A stretch of DNA of 64,000 nucleotides from Buttiauxella agrestis. GTDB lineage: Bacteria; Pseudomonadota; Gammaproteobacteria; Enterobacterales; Enterobacteriaceae. Below are positions 55,175-64,000 of this stretch, in pieces (within the stretch, counting starts at the first letter, position 1; the number at the start of each line of letters is the position of its first letter). The stretch lies in contig NZ_UIGI01000002.1 of assembly GCF_900446255.1 (NCBI RefSeq), forward strand, positions 222,934-286,933. The letters run 5' to 3'. A program made the translations under genes and the position numbers. The notes under the pieces were generated by a model. That model searched no databases and was not told the origin of the DNA. It saw only the letters and a list, made by a program, of their open reading frames with translations.

Positions 55175-55791
55175 TGCGACTCCTCGATTGTTACCTGCCG
55201 ATATTCAAACTGGCCGCAGAGTTCACCGTTCATCCGGAACAGTCTGCAGATTATGACGATTTTCGCCAACAATGCGTGACCAGCCTGGAACAGGCGGTGC
55301 AGGCAGCTGAGCATCAGGACATTTCTGACCACGAAAGAGACATGGCGTTTCTTGCCATCGTCGTCTGGCTGGATGAAACCGTTCTGTGTTCGTCCACTCC
55401 ACACCGCCAGCGCTGGCGTACTGAGCTGCTGCAACGCGATTATTTTCAGACATCCGTCGGTGGCGAACTCTTTTTTACTTATCTGAATCAGTTAAAAGAA
55501 GAGCATCAGCAAGCACGGTTGGTGTTTCTGTTCTGTCTCCAAAGCGGCTTTCACGGCAAATACAGCACACAGCAGGACAGTTCTGCATTAGCTCAACTTA
55601 TTGAGCAACAGCGCCAGCTCTGTTTGCCAGAAAACTGGCAAACATGGCCAAACAATGCAGAAATTACGCCGGTTTACATCAAAAAACGCTTACTCAATGT
55701 ATCGGTAAAAAGCCGTTTATGCCTGGCGCTCCTGGGCATAGGGTCACTCTACGGATCGCTTCTACTTCTTCAGTCTTTTTATTTTTTATAA
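55171..55791 (+). CDS. tssL: T6SS inner-membrane protein TssL (DotU family)
   Basis: 206 residues: cytoplasmic DotU domain (FLAIVVWLDETVLCSS, ELLQRDYFQTSVGGELFFTYLNQL) and one C-terminal membrane span (LALLGIGSLYGSLLLLQSF). No OmpA-like peptidoglycan-binding extension is present, so anchoring to the wall must come from elsewhere. Confidence 0.94.
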   Translation: MMRLLDCYLPIFKLAAEFTVHPEQSADYDDFRQQCVTSLEQAVQAAEHQDISDHERDMAFLAIVVWLDETVLCSSTPHRQRWRTELLQRDYFQTSVGGELFFTYLNQLKEEHQQARLVFLFCLQSGFHGKYSTQQDSSALAQLIEQQRQLCLPENWQTWPNNAEITPVYIKKRLLNVSVKSRLCLALLGIGSLYGSLLLLQSFYFL

Positions 55792-55797
55792 AACATT

Positions 55798-58700
55798 ATG
55801 CTAAAAAAATTATTCGTTTTTGCTGGATGGTTGCTTCTACTCTGTCTGGTGCTGCTGTTTTCTTTCTTCATCGGATTGTCGCTGGGCTGGAACACCCTCA
55901 CTATTTTTAGTGTTTGGCTGGGGATCCTGGTGACGGGAGTCCTGATGCGGGCCACGTTATTATGGTTAATGGGGTTCGTTAAAGAAAAAAAAGTTAAGCA
56001 TTTCTTCCAGAAATTCCGTCTTTCTCGCCGTGAATACGTGCTGTTCGAACACTGGAAGTCCGGGGCAGCGGTAGTGAAACGCCTTCAGCGTAAGCGACCG
56101 GCTATCCCCTGGTATATTCTGCTAGGCGATCGCTGCGGCAAGACCTCGCTACTGGCAGGATCGGGGCTGCCTATGTATTCAAATGATGTGGATGATCGGG
56201 AGGTGGTGCCGACGCACACGCTGCGTTGGTGGTTCTTCCGTAACCTGTGTTTTCTCGATCTCTCCAGTAATTTTTTGAATAGTGCGACGACTTCTCACCG
56301 CGCATGGAGCAAACTCGTGGGTTGGATCGCGCGTGCGCCCGCCCCATCAGGCGTTGTGATTGCACTCTCCGTGATGGATCTCCTCAATGAAGATATTAGT
56401 GCGTTGCATGATAAAGCACGCAAGATTCGCGTTCAGCTCGAACCGTTGACGCACAAGCTTAAACGCCGGCTTCCGCTTTATTTGATGATCACACAGTGCG
56501 ACCAATATCCAATGTTTAGTCTGTGGATGCAGCAGCTTTCGTCCGCACAGCACAAGCAGGCACTTGGCTATTACTGGTTTACCCCACCTGACGTTGATGG
56601 GAAAGATGCCTCCACATTATTACCACTGTTTGCAGCACTGAAAAACGGGCTGGATCTGGCTCGTGTTAGCATGGGTAGCACGCCTATGGCGATCCACCCT
56701 GCACTACTGGAATTTCCGGAGGCTTTTACTCGCCTGCAAAACCCGCTGCGAACATTTCTGGCATCACTTTGTGAACCCAACGCTTACTTTACGCCAGCAT
56801 CTCTCGGCGGTGTGTGGTTTTCTGCATGCGAAAAGCAAGAAACAAACAAAAGCCGTCGCACTTCTTATTTTGTCCATGATCTACTCACGCGTCATTTGCC
56901 AGCATTCAGCACCTCGCGTGAAATTGTTTGGCAGCGAAATAAGAAAGTGCGAGCTGCCCTGGGTTACCTGCTACTGCTGGGTTGTGTCGCAGCATTGGGT
57001 TACAGTGCGGTGAATAGTATGGCATTGATGCAGCACGACGCCATCAGGCTTCCCCCGGTGCAACTGGCGGAACTGCTGGTGGAAAATGAAAGCCGTTGTC
57101 ACTCCCCTATCACTTATCTGCCCTTTTCTCTGATATTGGACCGTCAGCATCGGCAGGTTGAACAGCAACTGGCTAAGGAACTTCCACTACGCCCGCTCAG
57201 TACTGGATTAGTGCTTACTGCGTATCAACAGCAGTTCAACGTTGCCCCGGCACAAGTGCAACGTCGGATGGTACTCGACCTTGCGCAAACTATCCTTTCC
57301 CACCAAAGCATGAGAGATGGCGCTACACTCGAGGAGCTAGGTCAGCAACCGACCACGCCGGACATATTACGTTTAACGGGTACCGCACCTACTGCGACTC
57401 CACTCGTACAGTTGGCACTGGACCGCCACATGATGCAACAACCAGCAGGTGCAGACCAGTTAGTGGCCTTACGCCGCCTGCTCGCGACCCTCATCAGGAG
57501 CAACCCTGACCTGACTTGGCTGGTTGCGCCAGTTGATTCACTTCCCCCATTCCGGATCAGCGATGACTGGCCGCAAGCGGCAGTAACAACTTCCTTGTCT
57601 GGCATATGGACTCATCAGGGAGAAATACAACTCAACAAATGGGTCATCCTGTTTAACCAGGCGCTAGCCAGCCCACAGCCTGAACCGACACTTCAACATT
57701 TTATGCAAACTCTGCCGGCTCAACGACAGGATGCCTGGCGTCAGTTTTTACTGAGCGTGTCCCCTTCGTTACAGGCAGTGGAGCCCCACACTTTGCCCCA
57801 AAATCAGCTTATCGCACTAAGCCTTGGGCAAAGCCCGTCCATGAAATTTGCTCAATACATTTTGTCTGAACTAGACAATATTCAGGTAGATGATGGCCAG
57901 CCATGGCTTAATGAACTTCGTCATATCAACAAATTACGACTGCTGGCTGCTGAAAATCCGACCCTGCAGAAAGTCAATTTCGTCGATGCAAAACTGCGCA
58001 CTATGTTCGGAAAGTGGTTAACGGGTGCAAATACACAGACTATCAGCCATGCCTATAGCTCACAAATTGATGCATGGCGTAAATGGCAGAGTGCACGGAC
58101 CCTGTCAGTCAATGAAGCACTAAATCAAGCCGCATTGAGTCCATCGCTGACAGCCGGGCTATTTGAACCGGCGCCAGATGCGAAACCCAGAAATCCACTG
58201 ATCACACTTTTCGCCAGTTACGACCAACTGCGCAAAACTCTGGAACCCCAAAGCCAGCAGCTCGGCGTGGATGCTGTCTGGGCATTGTATCAAAGTGATG
58301 CCAATAACCTACTCGCTCACGCTCTGGCCCGCTCCGGCTGCTGGTTGAATGCGCAGTGGCAAAGCAAAGTGATGTGGCCAATGCGCAAAAATGCAGCGAC
58401 ACAGGATTATGACACTCAACAATTGCTTACCTGGCAGTATCTCGCCGATTTTATGCGCGGCCCGGCCAAAGGGCTGCTAGTCGTTAATGATCAAGGACCC
58501 CAGGCCGGTGAATTCCACGGCCAGTCGCTCCCCCTGACGCCAAAGTTCCTGAGTATTGCCAGAAACATTCTCACCCCTGAAGACGTTCTGGACGTTCCTG
58601 CTCGTCAAAACACTCAGGGTGAAGATCGGCTCGCCACGCTTAACGACGCGATAGAAAAACTCACCCAAAAACAAAAAACGCTGGAGGAGCATCCCTATAC

Positions 58701-59226
58701 CGTCAGCATCGTCAGCCAACCCGCCACTGTCCCGGAAGGTGCGCGACTGATCCCAACCGGTGTGCGTCTAACGCTGGTCTGTCAGAGTGGTAGCACTGTG
58801 CTCGACAGCATGAATTTTGCCGAAACACAGACATTCATCTGGCACCCCGGGCAGTGCACGAGTGTAAAGCTGGAAGTGAAGTTCCCCGGGTTTAATGCCA
58901 GCTACACCTATGAAGGTGACAGCGCATGGCCTGACTTCCTCGACGAGTTTTCCCACGGGGATGCCTTACTCGATGTTCAGGATTTTGAAGAAAACGCGGC
59001 TCCTCTCGTGCAACTGAATATTAAGCACGTTCTGGTGCGCTTTCAGATCAAAACCTCACAGCCCCTGCAAGACGCATGGCTTGCCTGGCAGAGTCAGAAT
59101 GATCAACTCATCCAGCTCAGTGAACAGCAACAATTGCTGGTAGAGCAGACTCAAACTCAGCAGCCAGCCTCTGCGTTGCGGGGGAAGCTTTCAACACTGC
59201 CGGAAAACACGGCGGAATGTCGGTAA
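55798..59226 (+). CDS. tssM: T6SS inner-membrane protein TssM (IcmF family)
   Basis: 1142 residues. Two N-terminal membrane spans lie within residues 1-60 and a third near residue 385 (GYLLLLGCVAALGYSAVNSM). Between them, the cytoplasmic NTPase-like domain has PWYILLGDRCGKTSLL. That P-loop reads G-DRC-GKT, one residue shorter than GxxxxGKT. The large periplasmic domain with the C-terminal beta region (FIWHPGQCTSVKLEV) follows. It forms the trans-envelope channel with TssJ and TssL. It is intact. Confidence 0.94.
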   Translation: MLKKLFVFAGWLLLLCLVLLFSFFIGLSLGWNTLTIFSVWLGILVTGVLMRATLLWLMGFVKEKKVKHFFQKFRLSRREYVLFEHWKSGAAVVKRLQRKRPAIPWYILLGDRCGKTSLLAGSGLPMYSNDVDDREVVPTHTLRWWFFRNLCFLDLSSNFLNSATTSHRAWSKLVGWIARAPAPSGVVIALSVMDLLNEDISALHDKARKIRVQLEPLTHKLKRRLPLYLMITQCDQYPMFSLWMQQLSSAQHKQALGYYWFTPPDVDGKDASTLLPLFAALKNGLDLARVSMGSTPMAIHPALLEFPEAFTRLQNPLRTFLASLCEPNAYFTPASLGGVWFSACEKQETNKSRRTSYFVHDLLTRHLPAFSTSREIVWQRNKKVRAALGYLLLLGCVAALGYSAVNSMALMQHDAIRLPPVQLAELLVENESRCHSPITYLPFSLILDRQHRQVEQQLAKELPLRPLSTGLVLTAYQQQFNVAPAQVQRRMVLDLAQTILSHQSMRDGATLEELGQQPTTPDILRLTGTAPTATPLVQLALDRHMMQQPAGADQLVALRRLLATLIRSNPDLTWLVAPVDSLPPFRISDDWPQAAVTTSLSGIWTHQGEIQLNKWVILFNQALASPQPEPTLQHFMQTLPAQRQDAWRQFLLSVSPSLQAVEPHTLPQNQLIALSLGQSPSMKFAQYILSELDNIQVDDGQPWLNELRHINKLRLLAAENPTLQKVNFVDAKLRTMFGKWLTGANTQTISHAYSSQIDAWRKWQSARTLSVNEALNQAALSPSLTAGLFEPAPDAKPRNPLITLFASYDQLRKTLEPQSQQLGVDAVWALYQSDANNLLAHALARSGCWLNAQWQSKVMWPMRKNAATQDYDTQQLLTWQYLADFMRGPAKGLLVVNDQGPQAGEFHGQSLPLTPKFLSIARNILTPEDVLDVPARQNTQGEDRLATLNDAIEKLTQKQKTLEEHPYTVSIVSQPATVPEGARLIPTGVRLTLVCQSGSTVLDSMNFAETQTFIWHPGQCTSVKLEVKFPGFNASYTYEGDSAWPDFLDEFSHGDALLDVQDFEENAAPLVQLNIKHVLVRFQIKTSQPLQDAWLAWQSQNDQLIQLSEQQQLLVEQTQTQQPASALRGKLSTLPENTAECR

Positions 59227-59245
59227 TTTATTGAAGGAGAAAGAT

Positions 59246-61760
59246 ATGAGCCATTATTTAAAACAAATTGTTCAAAAACTCACTACAGAGAGCCGAGCTA
59301 ATCTGGATGCTGCTATTAGCATGGCGATTTCGCGTACCCATCATGAAGTAGATATTGAGCACTTATTGTTGTCGGTGATCACTCAGAACAGTAGTCTGAT
59401 GGAGACCCTCTGTTTAAGTGCCGGGCTTGCACCTGATGCCCTTTTAGGTGCCACCCAGCAAACGCTGAACACTTTACGCAGCGGCAACAGCCGCGCCCCT
59501 GTATTTTCCGCAGGCCTGGTCGACTGGCTGGAGAAGGCCTGGCTTCACGCCAGCATTCACTGGGAGCAGGTGTCTCTTACCCCCTCGGTGCTACTGGCAT
59601 CTATATTGGACGAAAATGCCTTCCCCGATTTAGCTCCCAGTGTCCGTGAAGCACTGACCTGCGACCGAAGTAAAGCTGATCAGATTTTGCTGAATGTCGG
59701 CAAAACGGCGCTTGATGCCACCCTACCCGGTGCAGAACAAGCAGGTACGGCACTCAGTAAATTTACCCGTAACCTGAGCGCTCAGGCTCGTACGGGTGAG
59801 CTTGATCCGGTGCTGGGACGAGAGCCTGAAATCCGCCAGATGATCGACATTCTGTTACGCCGCCGCCAGAACAACCCGATTCTTACCGGTGAACCAGGTG
59901 TAGGAAAAACGGCTTTGGTTGAAGGCCTGGCTCTGCGAATTGCGGCTGGTACAGTACCGGACATTTTAAAGCCAATGGAAGTACTGACTCTGGATTTAGG
60001 CCTGCTTCAGTCGGGAGCCAGTGTGAAAGGTGAGTTTGAAAATCGCCTTCAGGGAATAATGAAAGAGATAGCCTGCGCCCCACGACCGATCATTTTATTT
60101 ATTGACGAAGCCCATACGCTGATTGGTGCTGGCGGCCAGGCAGGGCAAAACGATGCAGCCAATCTGCTCAAACCTGCCCTTGCTCGCGGGGAACTGCGCG
60201 TGGTAGCCGCAACAACCTGGATGGAGTATAAAAAATATTTCGAAAAAGATGCTGCCCTGACCCGTCGATTCCAGCTGGTAAAAGTGACGGAACCCGGTAT
60301 CGAAAGTGCCACCGCTATGTTACGTGCCATTGCACCAGCAATGTCACGCCACCATGGTGTACAGATCCTGGAAAGCGCTATCCATGCTGCCGTAACTCTC
60401 TCGAGCCGATATATCTCAGGGCGACAACTGCCAGACAAATCGGTCAGTCTACTCGATACCGCTTGTGCCCGCGTCGCGGTTTCCCAGTCTCATAAACCCA
60501 AAGAAATTGAGGATATCGATGCCCTGCTAAGCAATCTGTATACCGAACGAGACTCGCTGATTAAGGAGGGGCTACATGATAAACGTCTGGAACAACTGCT
60601 GCAGCGGGAAAGCGAACTCATCAGTGACCTCGCCAGCCTTCAGCCCCAGTGGGAGAAGCAAAAAAACCTGGTACAGGCAACTGCGGCAAAGCAATGATGC
60701 CAAATTAACAGCTCAATGGCGCAGTGAGCTCACGCAACTTCATCAGACCAGAGCACTGGTATTTGACTGCGTGGATGCAACCTGCATCGCTGATGTTGTG
60801 TCTTCCTGGACCGGGGTGCCACTCGGGCGCATGGTTGAAAATGAACAGCAACAGCTGAGCGAACTGCTTCAACGTCTTGAACAACGGGTGGTCGGTCAGC
60901 GTCACGCGCTCTCCACAATTGCGACACAAATTCGCATCAACCGAGCCAATATGAGCGATCCACTAAAACCTACCGGGGTATACATGCTGGCGGGCCCTTC
61001 GGGAGTCGGAAAAACTGAGACGGCCTTGGTTCTGGCTGGGCTACTTTATGGCGGCGAACAAAGTCTGGTGACGATCAACATGTCAGAATATCAGGAAGCG
61101 CACAGCGTCTCTGGTCTGAAAGGTTCTCCCCCGGGCTATGTGGGTTACGGTCAGGGCGGCGTGCTGACTGAAGCAGTAAAACGTAACCCCTACAGCTGGT
61201 CCTGCTTGACCGAAGTAGAAAAAGCGCATCCTGACGTCATGGAGTTGTTTATCAGGTATTCGACAAAGGCGTGATTGAAGATGCGGAAGGCCAGCTCATT
61301 AATTTCCGCAACACGCTCATTATCATGACCTCCAACCTCGCCAGTACAAAAATCACCACTGCCTGCGCGGCCGGGAGAAACCTCGCCGAAGCTCTAAAGA
61401 GTTGATTAGCCCGGAATTTGAGCAGGTTTCCGCCCGGCGTTAATGGGTCGTATCACATTGATTCCCTATCTGCCTTTACAGCCAGAAACGCTGGCGAAAA
61501 TCATCAGGATCAAACTTGATCGTATTTGTCAGCGCTACCACAGTGCAAGCCTGGGGGAGGTACAAGTCAGCTACTGCGAAAACGTAATCACCTGGATAGC
61601 TGCACTGTGCCAAATGAATCAGAGCGGCGCCCGCGATATCGACCAGGTGTTAACCCGGCATATGTGCCGTTGCTGGCAGACAATCTGTTACAGGATGAGA
61701 ACAGTCTCAAGGGAAACCTGAAATTGAGTATCAGTAAAGATACAGGGATGAGTTGGAAGC
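59246..61760 (+). pseudogene. tssH: T6SS disassembly ATPase TssH (ClpV), multiply frameshifted
   Basis: From ATG 59246 there is the Clp N domain (RTHHEVDIEHLLLSVI), AAA1 with GEPGVGKTALVEGLAL and [15 protein letters not shown], and the middle region. The frame breaks near 60680, resumes in another frame with GPSGVGKTETALVL and AHSVSGLKGSPPGYVGYG, and breaks again near 61250 (one T lost in GTTTATCAGG) and near 61380-61440 and 61665. The end (NLLQDENSLKGNLKLSIS) is recognisable. The second Walker B reads CLTEVEKAHPD with Thr for Asp. The ATPase is non-functional. Confidence 0.92.
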
Positions 61761-61762
61761 AC

Positions 61763-62831
61763 ATGACAAAAATTAATTACGCCGTCAAGCCTGGCGAGCT
61801 GAAAATTAATTGCCATGACCCTCGTTATCGCAATGAATTTCTGCTGCTTAGTAACAACGTCCACAGTTGGAAAAATCACGTTCACGACGATCATGGTGGC
61901 TGACACAGGAAAAGCAATGCCTGGAGCTCTTTCAGCGATTTGGTTATGACTTGCAAAGCGGAGTGTGGTTTTGCCTGATAAGTTGCCAGCGTCACGGTTG
62001 GGCCGGTATTGCCCAATTCCACGCTGTTGCTGGCCGATGCTTTTAACAAGCAACAGCGCCAAGTGTTGGCCCCCAATAGCTGCAATAGATCTGCGTCAAC
62101 AGATTATCGAATGGTACTGTACCCATGCTGCTCCCTGCATTTATGGCTTGCCACTGCAGTATGCCGAAACGACCATACTGCAGCAACTTGAAGGAGCTGT
62201 GTCGATGCTGCTTACAGCACAAGTGATGATCCCGCAGTCGCGCAGCCAGGTGTCACTTCGTAGCCTGCTGATTATTTGCAAGCTAGCAGACAATCACTAC
62301 AAAACGGGTTTTGGTTCCAAAAGCGACAGTCATCAATGCTCCTCCCATAACTGAGGCTCTCCAGTCAGTTTCTGTAGAGCCTCCGTTACCAGGTAAACGC
62401 CCGTTGAAAGCGTTACTTCTGGGGGGAATACAGGTATTGCCTTTACGCTTACTGTCGTTAGTGCTGTGCACTGGCTGGAAAAAACATCTGTAGCTATCAG
62501 CTTAACAAAATATGGCCAGGCAATTTTATATCAAAAAGCAGGCTCAACGCGCTTGCCGAGCAAACTGCGAGCCTACCCACCATAAACAGTTGGCATGGTA
62601 AATAAGCCAATTAAACAATCTTGAGCAACGCTTGCTGGAGGCTGAACAAAAACGCAAACCTTATATGACTATTTCTGAGCTGAAAACGGAGATTATAAGA
62701 TGCGGCAGACCTTGCAGCAAGGGGGGCGCCAGTTCAGGGCGCAGTTAGATGATTTGCAAGTAAAGCTCAATAACCAGCAACCTGTTAGCCCTGGGGAGAT
62801 TAACGCCATCTCACAACACCTACAGCGCTAA
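61763..62831 (+). pseudogene. VasL/ImpA-like T6SS accessory gene, degenerate
   Basis: Successive pieces in different frames resemble VasL-type T6SS proteins: MTKINYAVKPGELKINCHDPRYRNEF, then ECLELFQRFGYDLQSGVWFCLIS-type sequence (CLELFQRFGYDLQSGVW), LRQQIIEWYCTHAAPCIYGLP, a hydrophobic LKALLLGGIQVLPLRL, and near the end TLQQGGRQFRAQLDDLQ. Such genes follow tssH in related clusters. At least four frame changes and several stop codons are present. Confidence 0.68.
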
Positions 62832-63047
62832 ATAGTCGTTTAATTCAGTTGACGAACAGACCGTAGTTCAATTTTTATTTAGGGTGGGAATATAATATGT
62901 GTAATAAATACCAAAGAGAATTGTAAGTATAACAAAATCGTTTAAACAGATATCAAAATCACTTAATCGGGCCGATAGTCGCAGTCCGTTCAAGTATTCA
63001 AAGTGTTGATTGTATTGTAAGATAAAATTTTTAATAGAGCGTATCGA
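62832..63047. other. Short region between the vasL remnant and IS1 remnant
   Basis: AT-rich; no gene supported. Confidence 0.4.
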
Positions 63048-63254
63048 ATGGCAAGCGTTGACGTGAAGTGCCCATTTTGGTGAACAGACTGAATTGTTAA
63101 AAAACATGGTCTGGGAAAAGCCGGCCATCAGCGTTAACGGTGCCAGATGTGCAGCCGAACTTTTCAGCTCGATTATTCTTATCGCGCCTGCCACCCGGGC
63201 ATGAAAGAGCAGATCGTTGACCTTGCTATGAACAACTCAGGTATCCGTGATAGC
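63048..63254 (+). mobile_element. IS1-family remnant (different subtype), cut by IS66
   Basis: From ATG 63048 the InsA sequence is readable across small indels: MASVDVKCPF, then IVKKHGLGKAG, then CSRTFQLDYSYRACHPGMKEQIVDLAM and NNSGIRDT. The IS66 end GTAAGCG follows at 63255. It differs from the IS1 type at 8981 and 25338. It was already frameshifted or has decayed since. Confidence 0.82.
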
Positions 63255-64000
63255 GTAAGCGTATGCCGAGAACCGTATTGACGAAGATAAGTTATTCAGC
63301 GGGCAGGACTGCGCGCCATGGCAACAGTTCACCAACCCGGTTTACCGGCCAGTCAGCTATAATATCAAGCACATGGTGAAGGTAACGTTCCGGATCGATT
63401 CCGTTCAGTTTGCACGTCCCTATCAGGTTGTACAGCAACGCTCCGCGCTCGCCACCATGGTCAGAGCCGAAGAACAGGTAGTTTTTACGACCCAGACTGA
63501 TCATCCGCAGAGCATTCTCCGCGATGTTGTTATCCGCTTCAGCCCAGCCGTCGTCTGCGTACGTCAACGCTTGCCACTGGTTCAGTGTATAGGTGAACGC
63601 CTTTGCCAGCTCTGAGTGTCGGGACAGGGTTTTCACCTTTTCACGCAGCCAGTTTTCCAGTGATTTAAGAAGCGCTTTCGTTTTCAACTGGCGTTCGGCA
63701 AGCCTGTTTCTGCTGGCATTCCCCTGATATCCGCTTCGATGGCATACAACTCGCCGATCCGTTTCAGTGCTTCATCTGTGAGCGCTGAGGGAGTGCGGAC
63801 GTGAACATCATGGATTTTACGCCGGGCATGGGCCCAGCAGGCTGCTTCCTTTATATGACCTTCCCGGTAGAGTTCGTTGAAGCCTGCATAGGCATCCGCC
63901 TGCAGCACACCGCTGAAGCCAGCAAGATGGGTCTGCGGGTGGATGCCTTTTCTGTCCGGGCTGTACGCGAACCACACCGCCGGGGCCAGCGAAGAACCCG
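63255..64000 (-). mobile_element. IS66-family element copy 2, running off the window
   Basis: It is nearly identical to 3532-4280 of copy 1 and in the same orientation. The tnpC C-terminus (63687-63292) and the preceding part (63977-63684) are out of frame with each other because of a change near 63705 (AGCCTGTTTCTG against AGCCGCTGTTCTG); a 3-bp difference lies near 63559. The 8 bases before it are GTGATAGC. The rest of the element lies beyond the window. Confidence 0.92.

Noticed and set aside
3532-64000. Composite transposon bounded by the two IS66 copies
   Set aside because: Copy 1 has the same 8-bp duplication CCTTCATC on both of its own sides, so it inserted alone; copy 2 is preceded by a different octamer. 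Nothing shows the 57 kb between moved as a unit.
1-64000. tRNA-associated integration site, integrase gene or CRISPR array
   Set aside because: No tRNA cloverleaf, no tyrosine integrase and no regularly spaced repeats were seen, so the island cannot be called an integrative element on this evidence.

Overview
The window looks like an accessory island of a gamma-proteobacterium of the order Enterobacterales. Evidence is the enteric-type insertion sequences (IS1, IS3, IS6, IS66, IS630 families), two chaperone-usher fimbrial operons, LeuO/YbeF-like LysR regulators, a YaiV/IprA-like regulator and a type VI secretion (T6SS) cluster of enteric gene order. The two chitinase genes and the LuxI/LuxR pair would suit an insect- or environment-associated species, but the sequence does not name one. 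I found no rRNA, tRNA, CRISPR array or replication origin.

Layout. 1-10.8 kb: IS debris (partial ISNCY-like and IS3-like pieces, an IS66 copy with perfect 8-bp target duplication, IS66 remnants, an IS1 split by an IS3), an unknown AT-rich gene of possible effector type (1929-2696), a truncated YaiV/IprA-like regulator and a LysR regulator. 11.2-18.7 kb: intact fimbrial operon 1 (major pilin, second pilin, chaperone, usher, tip adhesin, two minor pilins, second chaperone). 18.8-19.9 kb: IS630 copy 1. 19.9-25.1 kb: GH18 chitinase / luxI / GH18 protein on the minus strand, with luxR divergent and a 20-bp lux-box-like palindrome between. 25.1-26.0 kb: IS6/IS1 mosaic. 26.0-29.6 kb: a broken AIDA-type autotransporter adhesin and an intact YaiV/IprA-like regulator. 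29.9-34.5 kb: an IS3 copy, remains of a third fimbrial locus (pilin, LysR and small regulator fragments), IS630 copy 2 and an IS3-like remnant. 34.7-40.7 kb: fimbrial operon 2, of DUF1120-subunit type as in E. coli gltF-yhcADEF. 41.4-42.6 kb: two orphan genes, one with a GNAT fold. 43.6-62.8 kb: the T6SS cluster tssB-tssC-hcp-tssE-tssF-tssG-vgrG-DUF6931-PAAR-tssA-tssJ-tssK-tssL-tssM-tssH-vasL, in which tssH and vasL are broken. 63.0-64.0 kb: an IS1 remnant interrupted by a second IS66 copy that runs off the window.

How it works together. The theme is surface attachment (two complete fimbriae plus a dead fimbrial locus and a dead autotransporter), chitin degradation under quorum sensing, and a contact-dependent T6SS whose disassembly ATPase is inactivated. 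The most interesting unexplained signal is a 14-bp dyad, consensus GTCCANWAWTGGAC, that recurs about 85-160 bp upstream of adhesin genes and regulator genes across the island (8 good and 2 weaker sites seen by eye). It looks like the operator of a shared regulator, possibly one of the LysR or YaiV/IprA-like proteins encoded here.
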